Shown here in pieces: positions 16,543 to 28,300 of a stretch of 64,000 nt of DNA. Origin of the DNA: Mesorhizobium sp. 65-26 (GTDB lineage: Bacteria > Pseudomonadota > Alphaproteobacteria > Rhizobiales > Rhizobiaceae); contig MKVL01000038.1 of NCBI GenBank assembly GCA_001899205.1, positions 187,938 to 251,937 on the forward strand. The letters run 5' to 3'. How positions within the stretch are numbered: position 1 is the stretch's first letter; every line of letters begins with the position of its first letter. The notes below the pieces were generated by a model. That model searched no databases. It saw only the letters and a list, made by a program, of their open reading frames with translations, and had not been told where the DNA came from. The position numbers and the translations under genes were made by a program.

Positions 16543-18246
16543 ATGACACTCTTCGGATGGATACAGATCCTCGTTTTCTGCGGGATCCTGATTTTGCTCG
16601 TGAAGCCACTCGGCGGCTACATGCACCGCGTCTTCGGCGGCGAGCGTACGCCGCTGTCGCCGCTGCTCGGCCCGCTTGAGCGAGGCCTCTACAGCATCGC
16701 CGGCACCAGCGATCGCGAGGAACAGCACTGGACGTCCTACACGGCCGCGATGCTTTTGTTCAATCTTGCCGGCTTTCTCGTACTTTACGTCTTGCAGCGG
16801 CTGCAGGGCGGTCTGCCCTTCAATCCGGCCGGCATGGCCTCGGTCGACCCCAACCTGGCGTTTAACACCGCCACGAGCTTCGTCACCAACACCAACTGGC
16901 AGAACTATGGCGGCGAAAGCACCATGTCCTACCTGGTGCAGATGGCCGGCCTGACGGTGCAGAACTTCGTTTCCGCCGCCACCGGCATCGCCATCGCCAT
17001 GGCGCTGATCCGCGGCTTTGCCCGAGCTTCGGGGCGCTCGGTCGGCAATTTCTGGGTCGATATGACCCGCGCCACGCTCTACGTGCTTTTGCCGATCTGC
17101 ATCGTCCTGACCCTTGTCTATGTCTGGCTCGGAATGCCCCAGACGGTCGGCCCGTATGTCGGCGCCACCACGCTGGAGGGCGCCAAGCAGACGATCGCGC
17201 TCGGCCCGGTCGCCTCGCAGGTCGCCATCAAGATGCTCGGCACCAATGGCGGCGGCTTCTTCAACGCCAACGCCGCGCACCCCTTCGAGAACCCGGATGC
17301 CATCTCCAACCTGATCCAGATGCTGTCGATCTTCGCCATCGGTGCCGGCCTGACCAACGTCTTCGGCCGCATGGTGGGCAACCAGCGCCAGGGCTGGGCG
17401 ATCCTGTCGGCCATGGGCGTGCTGTTCATCGCCGGCGTCGCGGTCTGCTACTGGGCGGAAGCCGCCGGCAACCCGCTCGTCCATGCGCTGGGCATCGATG
17501 GCGGCAACATGGAGGGCAAGGAAAGCCGCTTCGGCATCGCGCTCTCGGCACTGTTCGCCGTCGTCACCACGGCGGCCTCCTGCGGCGCCGTCAACGCCAT
17601 GCACGGCTCGTTCACGGCACTGGGCGGCATGATCCCACTCATCAACATGCAGCTTGGCGAGGTGATCGTCGGCGGCGTCGGCGCCGGCTTCTACGGCATC
17701 CTGATGTTCGTCGTCGTCGCCGTCTTCGTCGCCGGCCTGATGGTCGGCCGCACGCCGGAATATCTCGGCAAGAAGATCGAGGCCAAGGAGGTCAAGATGG
17801 CGATGCTCGCCATCCTGTGCCTGCCGCTGGCGATGCTGGTCTTCACCGCGATCGCGGTGGTGCTGCCGAGCGCCGTCGCCTCGATGGGCAATGGCGGTCC
17901 GCACGGCTTCTCCGAGGTCCTCTACGCCTACACCTCGGCCGCTGCCAACAATGGTTCGGCGTTCGGCGGGCTCAGCGGCAACACGCCCTGGTTCAACATC
18001 ACCCTCGGCATCGGCATGCTGATGGGCCGTTTCCTGGTCATCGTTCCGGCGCTCGCCATCGCCGGCTCCCTGGCGGCCAAGAAGACCGTGCCCGCCTCCG
18101 CCGGCACCTTCCCGACCGACGGCACGCTGTTCGTCGGACTGCTGGTCGGGGTGATCGTGATCGTCGGTGGGCTGACCTTCTTCCCGGCGCTCGCCGTAGG
18201 CCCGATCATCGAGCACCTGGCCATGATCCACGGGCAGACGTTCTGA
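16543..18246 (+). CDS. kdpA: KdpA, K+-translocating subunit
   Basis: 567 residues, about ten membrane spans, typical. The selectivity-filter loops are visible: [12 protein letters not shown] near residue 113, [19 protein letters not shown] near residue 232, and [18 protein letters not shown] near residue 468. It binds K+ from the outside and passes it through the complex with KdpB, at micromolar affinity. Second of the standard structural genes. It is followed after only 7 bp by a small extra ORF before kdpB. Confidence 0.97.
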   Translation: MTLFGWIQILVFCGILILLVKPLGGYMHRVFGGERTPLSPLLGPLERGLYSIAGTSDREEQHWTSYTAAMLLFNLAGFLVLYVLQRLQGGLPFNPAGMASVDPNLAFNTATSFVTNTNWQNYGGESTMSYLVQMAGLTVQNFVSAATGIAIAMALIRGFARASGRSVGNFWVDMTRATLYVLLPICIVLTLVYVWLGMPQTVGPYVGATTLEGAKQTIALGPVASQVAIKMLGTNGGGFFNANAAHPFENPDAISNLIQMLSIFAIGAGLTNVFGRMVGNQRQGWAILSAMGVLFIAGVAVCYWAEAAGNPLVHALGIDGGNMEGKESRFGIALSALFAVVTTAASCGAVNAMHGSFTALGGMIPLINMQLGEVIVGGVGAGFYGILMFVVVAVFVAGLMVGRTPEYLGKKIEAKEVKMAMLAILCLPLAMLVFTAIAVVLPSAVASMGNGGPHGFSEVLYAYTSAAANNGSAFGGLSGNTPWFNITLGIGMLMGRFLVIVPALAIAGSLAAKKTVPASAGTFPTDGTLFVGLLVGVIVIVGGLTFFPALAVGPIIEHLAMIHGQTF

Positions 18247-18253
18247 GACCGCC

Positions 18254-18463
18254 ATGCGCTGGTTCGACAGGATGCGGCGGGCCTTGCGCCCCGCCGAGGA
18301 CGGAAGGGAGGGACCACCTCCCTTCCCCACCATGGCCACCTTCTTCGGCCTCGCGGCCGTCATGCTGGTGCTCTGGTTGCTGGCCATCGGCCTGCCGCAT
18401 CTCCTTTCGGCACCGGATCAACCGCTGCCACCCAACAACAGTGAAGCTGGAGCTTCAAAATGA
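18254..18463 (+). CDS. Small membrane protein inserted between kdpA and kdpB
   Basis: 69 residues. A basic N-terminus ([13 protein letters not shown]) precedes a Pro-rich stretch and a single hydrophobic span at residues 29-50 ([20 protein letters not shown]). A short polar tail follows. The start lies 7 bp after the kdpA stop and the TGA overlaps the kdpB ATG (ATGA at 18460), so it is tightly coupled. It is not part of the standard KdpFABC set. A role as an accessory subunit or assembly factor is possible, but function is unknown. The tight spacing argues it is real. Confidence 0.75.
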   Translation: MRWFDRMRRALRPAEDGREGPPPFPTMATFFGLAAVMLVLWLLAIGLPHLLSAPDQPLPPNNSEAGASK

Positions 18464-20553
18464 GCCATTCCAAATCCGCGAGCATCCTGGATGCCCGCAT
18501 CCTCTGGCCCGCCGTCGGCGCCTCCTTCAGGAAACTCGACCCGCGCACGCTGATCCGCAATCCGGTCATGTTCGTCGTCGCCGTGGTCTCGGCCCTCACC
18601 ACAGTCCTGTTCGTCCGCGATCTTGTCACCGGCGGCGGCAATCTCGGCTTCTCGCTGCAGATCATCATCTGGCTCTGGTTCACCGTGCTGTTCGCCAATT
18701 TCGCCGAGGCCGTCGCGGAAGGCCGCGGCAAGGCGCAGGCCGACTCGCTGCGCAAGGCGCGCACCGAAACCCAGGCCAAGCTGCTCTCCGGCGAAGACCG
18801 CGCCAAGTTCAAGCTGGTGCCCGGCACCAGCCTGAAGGTCGGCGACATCGTGCTGGTCGAGGCTGGCGACATCATCCCCTCGGATGGTGAGGTCGTCGAA
18901 GGCATCGCCTCGGTCAACGAAGCCGCGATTACCGGTGAATCGGCGCCGGTCATCCGCGAATCCGGCGGCGACCGTTCGGCGGTCACCGGCGGCACGCAGG
19001 TTCTGTCCGACTGGGTCCGCGTGCGCATCACCGCCGCCTCGGGACACACCTTCCTCGACCGCATGATTTCGCTCGTCGAGGGCGCCGAGCGCCAGAAAAC
19101 GCCCAACGAGATCGCGCTCAACATCCTTCTCGTCGGCATGACGCTGATCTTCGTGCTGGCAACGGCGACGATCCCGAGCTTCGCCTCCTATTCCGGCGGC
19201 TACATCTCGGTCACCGTGCTCGTCGCCCTGTTCGTCACCCTGATCCCGACCACCATCGGCGCGCTGCTGTCGGCGATCGGCATCGCCGGCATGGACCGGT
19301 TGGTGCGCTTCAACGTGCTCGCCATGTCCGGCCGCGCCGTCGAGGCCGCCGGCGACGTCGACACGCTGCTCCTCGACAAGACCGGCACCATCACGCTCGG
19401 CAATCGCCAGGCGACGGAGTTCCGTCCCGTCAAGGGCGTCAGCGAGCAGGAACTGGCCGATGCCGCGCAGCTCGCCTCGCTGGCCGACGAGACGCCGGAA
19501 GGCCGCTCGATCGTCGTGCTCGCCAAGGAAAAATACGGCATCCGCGCCCGCGATATGGCAACCCTGCACGCCACCTTCGTGCCCTTCACCGCGCAGACCC
19601 GCATGAGCGGCGTCGACGTCGACGGCTCGTCGGTGCGCAAGGGCGCCGTTGATTCCGTGCTTGCCCATGTCAACCAGTCCACCGCCGCCGCGCATGGCGC
19701 GCGCCCGGGTGGCGACGCGGTGCGCGACCTGCAGCAGATCGCAGAGGACATCGCCAAGTCCGGCGGCACGCCGCTTGCGGTCGAGCGCGACGGACGCCTG
19801 CTCGGCGTCGTCCACCTCAAGGACATCGTCAAGGGTGGCATCCGCGAGCGCTTCGCCGAATTGCGCCGCATGGGCATCCGCACGGTCATGATCACCGGCG
19901 ACAACCCGGTCACGGCGGCGGCGATCGCGGCCGAGGCGGGCGTCGACGACTTCCTCGCCCAGGCGACGCCGGAGAACAAGCTCTCGCTGATCCGCGAGGA
20001 GCAGGCCAAGGGCAAGCTCGTCGCCATGTGCGGCGACGGCACCAATGACGCGCCGGCGCTGGCTCAGGCCGATGTCGGCGTCGCCATGAACACCGGCACG
20101 GTGGCCGCCCGCGAGGCCGGCAACATGGTCGACCTCGACAGCGACCCGACCAAGCTCATCGAGATCGTCGAGATCGGCAAGGCGCTGCTGATGACGCGCG
20201 GCTCGCTGACCACCTTCTCCATCGCCAACGACGTGGCCAAGTACTTCGCCATCATCCCGGCCATGTTCGCCGTCTTCTACGTCGCGCCGGGCCAGACGAC
20301 AGGCCCCCTGCAGGCGCTCAACGTCATGCACCTGGCGACGCCGCAGAGCGCCATCCTGTCGGCCATCATCTTCAACGCGCTCATCATCATCGCGCTGATC
20401 CCGCTGTCGCTGAAGGGCGTCAAATACCGCGCCATCGGCGCCGGCGCCCTGCTCAGCCGCAATCTTCTCGTCTATGGCCTGGGCGGCATCGTCGTGCCCT
20501 TCGTCGGCATCAAGGCGATCGACATCGCCATCACCGCCCTCGGCCTCGCATAA
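18460..20553 (+). CDS. kdpB: KdpB, ATPase subunit of the K+ pump
   Basis: 697 residues, a type-1A P-type ATPase. The phosphorylation motif DKTGTIT has its Asp at residue 306. TGES (actuator domain) lies near residue 160, the hinge [12 protein letters not shown] near residue 527, and the nucleotide domain is complete. The ATG overlaps the upstream small ORF's TGA. It energises uptake of K+ through KdpA. No frameshift or missing catalytic residue. Confidence 0.97.
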   Translation: MSHSKSASILDARILWPAVGASFRKLDPRTLIRNPVMFVVAVVSALTTVLFVRDLVTGGGNLGFSLQIIIWLWFTVLFANFAEAVAEGRGKAQADSLRKARTETQAKLLSGEDRAKFKLVPGTSLKVGDIVLVEAGDIIPSDGEVVEGIASVNEAAITGESAPVIRESGGDRSAVTGGTQVLSDWVRVRITAASGHTFLDRMISLVEGAERQKTPNEIALNILLVGMTLIFVLATATIPSFASYSGGYISVTVLVALFVTLIPTTIGALLSAIGIAGMDRLVRFNVLAMSGRAVEAAGDVDTLLLDKTGTITLGNRQATEFRPVKGVSEQELADAAQLASLADETPEGRSIVVLAKEKYGIRARDMATLHATFVPFTAQTRMSGVDVDGSSVRKGAVDSVLAHVNQSTAAAHGARPGGDAVRDLQQIAEDIAKSGGTPLAVERDGRLLGVVHLKDIVKGGIRERFAELRRMGIRTVMITGDNPVTAAAIAAEAGVDDFLAQATPENKLSLIREEQAKGKLVAMCGDGTNDAPALAQADVGVAMNTGTVAAREAGNMVDLDSDPTKLIEIVEIGKALLMTRGSLTTFSIANDVAKYFAIIPAMFAVFYVAPGQTTGPLQALNVMHLATPQSAILSAIIFNALIIIALIPLSLKGVKYRAIGAGALLSRNLLVYGLGGIVVPFVGIKAIDIAITALGLA

Positions 20554-20564
20554 GGACCGCTCCG

Positions 20565-21134
20565 ATGCTCAAGCAGATACGCCCCGCGATCATCATGATC
20601 GTCTTCTTCACCGCGCTGACCGGCCTGGCCTATCCCCTTGGCATGACCGGCATCGCCCAGGCCCTGTTCCCGCGCCAGGCCAATGGCAGCCTGATCGTCA
20701 AGGACGGCACTGTCATCGGCTCCGATTTCATCGGTCAGGCCTTCTCCAGTGATCGCTATTTCCATGGCCGTCCCTCGGCCGCCGGCAACGGCTACGATGC
20801 CTCGTCGTCCGGCGGCACGAATCTCGGGCCGACCAACCCCAAGCTGATCGATCGCATCAAGGGCGACGCGGAGAAGCTGAAGGCGGAAAACCCCAACGCG
20901 CCCGTGCCGATGGACCTCGTCACCACCTCGGGCAGCGGGCTCGATCCGGACATCAGCCCGCAGGCCGCCTACTTCCAGCTCCCCCGCGTGGCCAAGGCCA
21001 GGGGCATCGACGAGGCCAAGCTCAAGGCGCTGGTCGACAGCCATATCGAGGCGCCGGAATTCGGCTTCATGGGCGAGCCGGTGGTCAACGTGCTGGCACT
21101 CAACCTGGCGCTGGACGCGGCCGCCGGAAAATAG
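20565..21134 (+). CDS. kdpC: KdpC, assembly subunit of the K+ pump
   Basis: 189 residues. One N-terminal membrane span ([21 protein letters not shown]) is followed by a periplasmic domain containing the family segments [26 protein letters not shown] and [16 protein letters not shown]. It associates with KdpA and KdpB and increases ATP affinity in E. coli. It lies 11 bp after kdpB, in normal order. Confidence 0.97.
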   Translation: MLKQIRPAIIMIVFFTALTGLAYPLGMTGIAQALFPRQANGSLIVKDGTVIGSDFIGQAFSSDRYFHGRPSAAGNGYDASSSGGTNLGPTNPKLIDRIKGDAEKLKAENPNAPVPMDLVTTSGSGLDPDISPQAAYFQLPRVAKARGIDEAKLKALVDSHIEAPEFGFMGEPVVNVLALNLALDAAAGK

Positions 21135-21194
21135 GCATTTGCAGCCGGGAGGCATTGCCTGCCGTCGCGGGAATGCCGCCCTAGCCTAGGTGGT

Positions 21195-21227
21195 GGCGCC
21201 GCGGGGATCGACACATTCCCCGGCGCC
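21195..21227 (+). promoter_or_regulatory. Hairpin in front of kdpD
   Basis: GGCGCC-GC-GGGGA (21195-21207) can pair with TCCCCGGCGCC (21217-21227), an 11-bp stem with a 2-nt bulge and a 9-nt loop. It ends 5 bp before the first possible kdpD ATG (21232). It could lower translation of kdpDE relative to the pump genes, or mark a processing or termination point. There is no T-run. Confidence 0.5.
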
Positions 21228-21243
21228 ATTCATGATCGAGACA

Positions 21244-23964
21244 ATGGCGGACGACCGAAGCACCACGCAGAACAGACCCTCGCCCGAGGCGCTGCTCGAC
21301 CATGCCGAGCGCGCGGCGCGCGGCCGCCTGCGCATCTTCCTGGGCGCCGCGCCCGGTGTCGGCAAGACCTACGAGATGCTGATGTCCGGCCGTTCAAGGC
21401 TGGCCGACGGCGTCGACGTGGTGATCGGCGTCGTCGAGACGCACGGCCGCAAGGAGACCCAGGCCCTCGTCGACGGCTACGAGATCGTCCCGCGCCGCCA
21501 GGTCGACTACAAGGGCCGCGTGCTGGAGGAAATGGATCTCGACGCGATCCTCGACCGCCGGCCGCAGCTCGTTCTCGTCGACGAGCTTGCCCATACCAAT
21601 GCGCCGGACAGCCGCCATCCCAAGCGTTACCTCGACGTCCAGGAAATCCTGGCGCGCGGCATCGACGTCTACACCACGCTCAACATCCAGCATGTCGAGA
21701 GCCTGAACGACGTGGTCGCGCAGATCACGCGCGTCAGGGTCCGCGAGACCGTTCCGGACTCCATCATCGACCAGGCCGACGATGTCGAGATCATCGACCT
21801 GACGCCCGACGACCTGATCAAGCGGCTTGAGGAAGGCAAGGTCTACTTCCCCAACACCGCGCGCCGCGCCGTCGATAACTATTTCTCGCCCGGCAACCTG
21901 ACGGCGCTGAGGGAGCTGGCGCTGCGGCGCACGGCGCAGCGCGTCGACGACCAGTTGCTGATCCACATGCAGGCGCACGCGATTTCAGGCCCATGGGCGG
22001 CGAGCGATCGCGTGCTGGTCTGGATCGACGAGGATGCCCGGGGCGCCGCGCTGGTGCGCTATACGCGCCGCCAGGCCGAGCGGCTGCGCGCACCCTGGCT
22101 CGCGCTCTATGTCGAGACGCCGCGTTCGACCGGGCTCAGCGAGAAGGACCGCGACAGGCTGGCCGCGACGCTGCGCCTGGCCGAGCAGCTCGGTGGCGAA
22201 GCGGTCACCATTCCGGGCCAGGACGTGGCCGCCGACATCGTCGCCTATGCGAAGGCCAACAATGTCACCCACATCATCACCGGGCGGCCGCGCAAATCGC
22301 GCTGGCGCGAACTCTTCGAGGGTTCCGTCGCGCATGAGCTGATCCGCATCGCCGGCAACATCAGCGTGCACGTCGTATCCGGCGACGAGCACGACCAACT
22401 GCCGCCGCCGAGATCGGCGGCCCGCATCGAGGCGCCACGCTTCGACGCCAAGCCCTATCTGGTCGTCACGGCCTATGTCGTGGTGGCACTGCTGTTCGGC
22501 GAATTGCTGTCGCGCGTGCTGGATGTGCGCAACATCGCGCTGGTCTTCCTGATGGCGGTACTGGCATCCGCCGTCACCGTCGGGCTCTGGCCGGCGATCT
22601 TTGCCTCCATCGTCAGCGCGCTGGCCTACAACTTCTTCTTCCTCGACCCGCTCTACACGCTCGACATCAGCGACCCGGAAAGCGCGGTCGCCCTCGGCTT
22701 CTTCTTCTGCGTCGCCGTCATCGCCAGCAATCTCACGGCGCGCGTCCAGCGCCAGGCCTTCGCCGCGCGCTCGCGGGCGCGCACCACCGAGGATCTCTAT
22801 CTCTTTTCCAAGAAGCTGGCCGGCACCGCCACACTCGACGACGTGCTGTGGGCGACGGCCTTCCAGATCGCCTCGATGCTGAAGCTGCGCGTCGTCCTGC
22901 TCCTGCCCGAGAACGGCACCATCGCGGTCAAGGCAGGCTACCCGCCGGACGACACGCTGGCCGAGGCCGACATCGCGGCCGCCCTCTGGGCCTGGGAACA
23001 CAACCGCGCCGCTGGACGCGGCGCGGATACGCTGCCGGGCGCCAAGCGCCTCTACCTTCCGTTGCGCACCGGACGCACCGCCGTTGGTGTCGTCGGCCTC
23101 GACAACGACAAGCAGGGGCCGCTGCTGACGCCCGAGCAGCAGCGGCTTCTCGACGCGCTGGCCGACCAGGCCGCCGTCGCCATCGAACGCATCCAGCTTG
23201 TCGCCGACGTCGACCGCGCCAAGCTCGCCGTCGAGGCCGACAGGCTGCGCTCGGCGCTGCTGACGTCGATCTCGCACGATCTCAAGACGCCGCTCGCCGC
23301 CATCATGGGCGCGGCCGGAACCTTGCGGGAATTCTCGCCGGCCCTGCCCGAACAGGATCGCGCGGAGCTGCTGTCCACCGTGCTCGACGAGGCCGAGCGT
23401 CTCAACCGCTTCATCGCCAACCTGCTCGACATGACCAAGATCGAATCCGGCGCGATGGAGCCGAACTCCGCGCTCCACTATGTCGGCGACATCGTCGGCA
23501 GCGCCCTGAACCGTGCCCGCAAGATCATCGCCGGACACCGCACCGAGGTGGACATTCCCGCCGACCTTCCCATGCTGCGGCTCGATCCGGTACTGTTCGA
23601 GCAGGTCCTCTTCAACCTCCTGGACAATGCCGCGAAATACGCGCCCGCCGCCTCGACCATCCGCCTGCGGGCATGGACCGACAACGGCTTCGTCATCCTC
23701 CAGGTCATGGACGAGGGACCGGGCATTCCGGTGGAAGACCTCGAACGGATCTTCGATACGTTCTACAGGGTGCGCAAGGGGGACCAGGTGCGCGCCGGCA
23801 CCGGGCTCGGCCTGTCGATCTGCCGCGGCTTCGTCGAAGCCATGGGCGGGACGATCTCGGCGGCCAATCGCAGCGATGGCCCTGGGGCCGTCTTCACCAT
23901 CAGCATGCCGGTATCCGCCGAATCGCCCCCGGTGGACGGTCCCGGCACGGAAGGCCATGCATGA
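21244..23964 (+). CDS. kdpD: KdpD, osmosensitive K+ sensor histidine kinase
   Basis: About 906 residues, complete. Order: the N-terminal KdpD domain with Walker A GAAPGVGKT near residue 40 and a Usp-like region, four membrane spans (about residues 400-510), a GAF domain, HisKA with SISHDLKTPLAA (His678), and HATPase (NAAKYAPAAS, then GTGLGLSI). It senses K+ limitation and phosphorylates KdpE. ATG 21244 is preceded by GAGA; ATG 21232 is a close alternative. Its end overlaps kdpE by ATGA. Confidence 0.95.
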   Translation: MADDRSTTQNRPSPEALLDHAERAARGRLRIFLGAAPGVGKTYEMLMSGRSRLADGVDVVIGVVETHGRKETQALVDGYEIVPRRQVDYKGRVLEEMDLDAILDRRPQLVLVDELAHTNAPDSRHPKRYLDVQEILARGIDVYTTLNIQHVESLNDVVAQITRVRVRETVPDSIIDQADDVEIIDLTPDDLIKRLEEGKVYFPNTARRAVDNYFSPGNLTALRELALRRTAQRVDDQLLIHMQAHAISGPWAASDRVLVWIDEDARGAALVRYTRRQAERLRAPWLALYVETPRSTGLSEKDRDRLAATLRLAEQLGGEAVTIPGQDVAADIVAYAKANNVTHIITGRPRKSRWRELFEGSVAHELIRIAGNISVHVVSGDEHDQLPPPRSAARIEAPRFDAKPYLVVTAYVVVALLFGELLSRVLDVRNIALVFLMAVLASAVTVGLWPAIFASIVSALAYNFFFLDPLYTLDISDPESAVALGFFFCVAVIASNLTARVQRQAFAARSRARTTEDLYLFSKKLAGTATLDDVLWATAFQIASMLKLRVVLLLPENGTIAVKAGYPPDDTLAEADIAAALWAWEHNRAAGRGADTLPGAKRLYLPLRTGRTAVGVVGLDNDKQGPLLTPEQQRLLDALADQAAVAIERIQLVADVDRAKLAVEADRLRSALLTSISHDLKTPLAAIMGAAGTLREFSPALPEQDRAELLSTVLDEAERLNRFIANLLDMTKIESGAMEPNSALHYVGDIVGSALNRARKIIAGHRTEVDIPADLPMLRLDPVLFEQVLFNLLDNAAKYAPAASTIRLRAWTDNGFVILQVMDEGPGIPVEDLERIFDTFYRVRKGDQVRAGTGLGLSICRGFVEAMGGTISAANRSDGPGAVFTISMPVSAESPPVDGPGTEGHA

Positions 23965-24653
23965 GCACCTCGAACGTCAGGATCCTCGTCGTCGATGACG
24001 AGCCGGCCATCCGCAAGCTGCTGCGTGTCGGGCTTGGCAGCCAGGGCTACGCCATCAGCGAAGCGCCTAGCGCCAGGTTTGCCCAGGAGGCGATGGCGCA
24101 GGAAAGCCCGGACCTGATCCTGCTCGATCTCGGCCTGCCCGGCATGAGCGGGCACGATCTGCTGCGCCAATGGCGGACCGATGGATTGACCATGCCGGTC
24201 ATCGTCATTTCCAGTCGCACCGACGAGGCGGGTATCGTCGGTGCCCTCGAGCTCGGCGCGGACGACTATGTGACCAAGCCTTTCGGGATGAACGAACTCG
24301 TCGCGCGCATCCGGGTGGCCCTGCGGCACCGCTTTCAGCAACAGGGCGAAAAGCCCGTGTTCCACAGCGGCGACCTCAGCGTCGATCTGGTCAAGCGCAT
24401 CGTCAAGGTGGAGGGCAAGGAGGTCAAGCTCTCGCCCAAGGAATACGACATATTGCGCATCCTCGTGCAACACGCCGGCAAGGTGCTGACGCACCACTTC
24501 CTGCTCAAGCAGGTCTGGAACGACACCACCGACGTGCAGTATCTCAGGGTCTATGTCCGGCAGCTCCGGCAGAAGATCGAGAAGACGCCCGACCAGCCGC
24601 GCTACATCACCACCGAGACCGGGGTCGGCTACCGCCTGCGCGAAGGCGAGTAG
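23961..24653 (+). CDS. kdpE: KdpE, response regulator
   Basis: 230 residues, OmpR/PhoB type. The receiver has VVDDEPAIRKLL, the phospho-acceptor in LLDLGLPGMSG, and the Lys in VTKPF. The C-terminal winged HTH spans residues ~130-228 and ends TTETGVGYRL. It activates the kdp operon when phosphorylated by KdpD. The ATG overlaps the kdpD TGA. It is last in kdpFABCDE, and the next gene is on the opposite strand. Confidence 0.97.
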   Translation: MSTSNVRILVVDDEPAIRKLLRVGLGSQGYAISEAPSARFAQEAMAQESPDLILLDLGLPGMSGHDLLRQWRTDGLTMPVIVISSRTDEAGIVGALELGADDYVTKPFGMNELVARIRVALRHRFQQQGEKPVFHSGDLSVDLVKRIVKVEGKEVKLSPKEYDILRILVQHAGKVLTHHFLLKQVWNDTTDVQYLRVYVRQLRQKIEKTPDQPRYITTETGVGYRLREGE

Positions 24654-24676
24654 CCGCCGGCTCTCCCGGAATAGCC

Positions 24677-25267
24677 TCAGTCCCCCGAGAGCGCGGCCGT
24701 GCGTGCCAGCGCACTTCCGAAGCCGTTGAGTGAAATCGTGAAATTCACCGGCTGCTGCGTGTCAGCCGCGACGGCATTGATCTTGAGCGTCGTGCCAGCC
24801 TTCAGCAGCGGCATGACGTCGCCGTCGAACGAGACCGGCACCAGGCAACCGACCATCTGGCAGGTGCTGAACTGCAGGCTGCCGTCGAGCTTCTTGTCGT
24901 CGACCTCGAGGGTAATCCCGTTCGACAAGGCAAGCCCGAACGGCAGGGCAAGCGTGCCCGCGGCATCTTCGCCCGACTTGGACGCCAGTTCGATCGCCAG
25001 CAAGCGCTGGCCGCTCTGCTTGTTGAACTGCTGGTGCGACAGGGTGCAGGTCTTGGTGGTTACCGTGGCCTGGCAGTTCACCGTCCAGTCGCCATGCGTC
25101 TCGGAGAGCGCGGAGGCGCCGCCCGGCAACAGGGAGGTGCTGGTGCCGGCGTTGTTGTCGGCGGCCGGGGCCACCTTGTCGCCCTTGCCCTGCGCGGCGA
25201 TCGCGGGGTGGCAGATGCCGAGGGCCGCGCCCAACAGCAGCCCGATATATGCGTGTCTGATATTCAT
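24677..25267 (-). CDS. IalB-like invasion-associated protein
   Basis: 196 residues with a signal peptide (residues 1-24, ending PAIAAQ), so periplasmic or outer-membrane associated. The mature protein has the IalB pattern: GDWTVNCQ, CTLSHQQFNKQSGQ, LPFGLALSNGITLEVD, and FSTCQMVGCLVPV with paired cysteines. In Bartonella, IalB contributes to red-cell invasion; in free-living rhizobia homologues have unknown surface roles. ATG 25267 follows GAGGGG. It lies 34 bp downstream of the giant autotransporter on the same strand, so it is probably co-transcribed. Confidence 0.88.
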   Translation of the reverse strand: MNIRHAYIGLLLGAALGICHPAIAAQGKGDKVAPAADNNAGTSTSLLPGGASALSETHGDWTVNCQATVTTKTCTLSHQQFNKQSGQRLLAIELASKSGEDAAGTLALPFGLALSNGITLEVDDKKLDGSLQFSTCQMVGCLVPVSFDGDVMPLLKAGTTLKINAVAADTQQPVNFTISLNGFGSALARTAALSGD

Positions 25268-25301
25268 AAAGCCCCTCTTGCCCGGAGCCGGCCCGAGGCA
25301 G

Positions 25302-28300
25302 CTAGAAGCTGACCTTGAGGGCCGCGCTGACGGCGTTCTGCTTGACCGTTTCCCCGAACGCGCCATTGTACCTGACCGACAGGCCAACACCGTTCACGCC
25401 GTTGAGTTCAAGTCCGGCGCCGACCCGATAGAGCGGCGAATCCACCGCTTCCGTCAAGTGCAATGCCGGGCTTCCGGGCAGATTCTGCGCCGCCGTGAAC
25501 TGGCCCTGGATCTCCCATTCCTTGTTGGAGAACTCGACGCCCGCCTTTCCATAGACACGCAGGGTGGCGATGTCGCTGAGCGGGATGTCGGTGCCGATCT
25601 CGATGCCCGGCGTCGCCGAATAGTAGGCGTTGGAGGTGCCATCGAAGGTGAAGGCGGCGACCGAGCCCGTCTCGCTGCCCGAAACGCGCAGCCAGCGGGC
25701 ATCCAGCTGCAGCGTCGGCTGAACGTAGAAGGCCCCCACTTTCTCGGTGACGCCGAGCCTTGCCGATCCGCCAAACTGGGCGGTCTTCTGGGTGTAGCTG
25801 ACGCTGTTTCCGATACCGTCCAGCAGCAGTTCCGGCAGGTAGACGCCTTCGAGCGTCTCGCCAGGGATGTAGCCGACCTGGTCGACATGCGTGTCGCGCT
25901 TGCCCTCGAACGAGCCGGTGCCGCCGCCGAGCGCGAAATCGACGAAGTAGTTCTTGTTCTCGTACTTCGCCAGCCCATAGATCTGCCAGGATTCACCCGT
26001 CGTCTCCGACAGCAGGTCCTGGTTGTAGTGGATCTTGGAATCGAACTCCGTGCGGCCGAATGTGGCGCCGAGCGACCAGTTCTGGCCGACCTCGCCGATG
26101 CCGCCCAGCGACATCGTCTTCAGCACGTCGTCCCGGTCCGTCGTTCCGGCGCCCGTATTGCGCTTGTACTCGGCCTGCGGGCTGATATTGGCCCACACGC
26201 AGCGGCCGTCGGGGTTGGCATAGGCGGGAACGCGCGTGCATTCGCGCGCCGATTCCAGCAGGATGTCGGCCGAACGGTTGATCATGTCGAACGTATGCAC
26301 CGCGTAATGCGGGGTAAGCCGCGTCAATGCCGCGCCGAGTTCAGCCTCGGTCTGCGAGAACCGAAGCATGTTGATCAGCCGCGCCATCGGATTGTCCGGG
26401 CTCGATGAGGCTTCCACGTCGTCGAGATACTGCGCCATCTGGTAGACGCCCGGATCGGTGGTGCCCGAGGCCGGATTCTGCGCCAGTTGCAGGAAGGTGG
26501 GGTTGTCGGCGTAGATGACGAGGTCCTTGCCGTTGTCCACCCTGGTCAGGAAGTTGAACCCGACCGCCGGGTGCAAGGTCTTCGGCGTAAGATAGGCATC
26601 CGTCATCGAGGCGCCCGTCGCCAGCGTGTAGTGGGTGAACAGCTTGTCGATCGACAGGAAGTTCAGCGGCGCCGTGCCGTCGAAACTGCCGGCTCCGGTC
26701 AGCACGAGCTTGTCGGTGATCTGGTTGTTGAGATCGATGTCGGTGACGAAATCGCCCGTCGAGGTCTGGGTGTAACCGCCGGTGATGTCGATGGTGGCGA
26801 CCACCCCGATGCCCTGGTTGGTCATCAGGCCCATATTCTTGAACAGTCCGCCGCCGAGATTGATGCTCTTGAGGCCGACCATCGAGGAATCCTCGAAGTT
26901 GTTGAAGGCGTTGGTCCCGCCGCCAAGATCGATATTGCCGATGACGCGGCCGAGCCCGATGGTGCTCTTCTCGTTGTTGACCGTGTCGTCGCCCGACGTG
27001 CCGGTGATCGACAGCGGGCTGAACTGGCCGAGCAGCGACTGCAGGATCGCGTCCTTGGGAACGACCGGCCCGGGATCGGCGAGCGAGGCGCTGAAGGCAG
27101 CGAGGCTCGACTTCATGATGCTGAACGTGGGGTTGGCGCCCATCGCGTAGAGCAGGCTGTTGTTGTTGACCGTGTTCGTCGCGCCGCCGACCACCATCAC
27201 GGCGACACCGGTGTTGGCGCCGCCGATCGTGTACTCGCCCTGCAGGTCGATGGTGATGTTGCCCTTCGTGCCCTGCGCGGTGCTCTCGCCGTAGGCGGCC
27301 ACCGAGTCCGAGCCCTGCGCGAACAGGCTTCCGCCGGCGGTCAGGTGCACCAAGCTCGAATTGCCCTGGCCGGTCGCGCTCTGGCCGAACATGGCATAGG
27401 AACTGGCGCCCTTCACCCAGACTTGGCTGTCGGTGCTCGCTTCCGCCGCCGCGGCATCGCCTATGCCGCCCTGGGAGCCGGCCGCAGACTGGTTCAGGTC
27501 GAGCGATGAATTGCCGCCCGCGCCGCCGCCGCCGCCAACCGCCTGGGCCACGATGCCATGAGAGCGGTCACCATTGGTCTCGATCGCGCCGGACTGGACG
27601 ATCGTGACCTTGCCGCCATTGCCCTTGCTGCCGCCTGGCGAGTTGAACCCGACCGCATTGGGCCCACCACCATCGTCGTCAGCGCCAAAGCGCCCGAAGC
27701 CGGCGCCACCGAAGCCGCCGCCGCCGCCGATCGACTGCGCGATGATGGCAATGGAATCGACGCCGTAGGTGGTGATCGTGCCCGTGCGGATCACAGTGAC
27801 GTCGCCGCCATTGCCACCATTGGCACCGACACCGCCAATGGCGAGCGCATTGGACGTCTTGCCGTTTGCATCGCCACCATAGCCGCCACCGCCACCGATC
27901 GACTCGGCAACGACACCGTGCGCTCGAGCGCCATGCGTGATGATGGCGCCTGAGACGGTAACCTCCACCGCGCCGCCATCGCCGCCATTGCCGCCGAAGC
28001 CGCCGATCTGCAGCGCAAAAGCGCTGTCGCTGGCGGCATCCGTGGAGACAGTGCCGCCGTAGCCGCCACCGCCGCCAATCGACTGCGCGAAGATGCCGAT
28101 AGCGCCCGCCTTCATCGTTTCGATGACGCCGTCATTCTTGACGATGACGTGTCCGCCATTGGCGCCCTCGCCGGCAGGCAGGGATACGCCTGCCAGAAGC
28201 ACCTTGCCGCCGATCTCGCTGTCTCCCTCCGTGGCGTTGGCAGCCGCGCCCGACGCGCCGCCACCACCGCCGACCGACTGGGCGAAGATGCCGTGCGACA

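Noticed and set aside
16267-20331. Long minus-strand frames across kdpA and kdpB
   Set aside because: They are Arg/His/Asp-rich mirror readings of GC-rich membrane and ATPase genes, with no motif or start signal.
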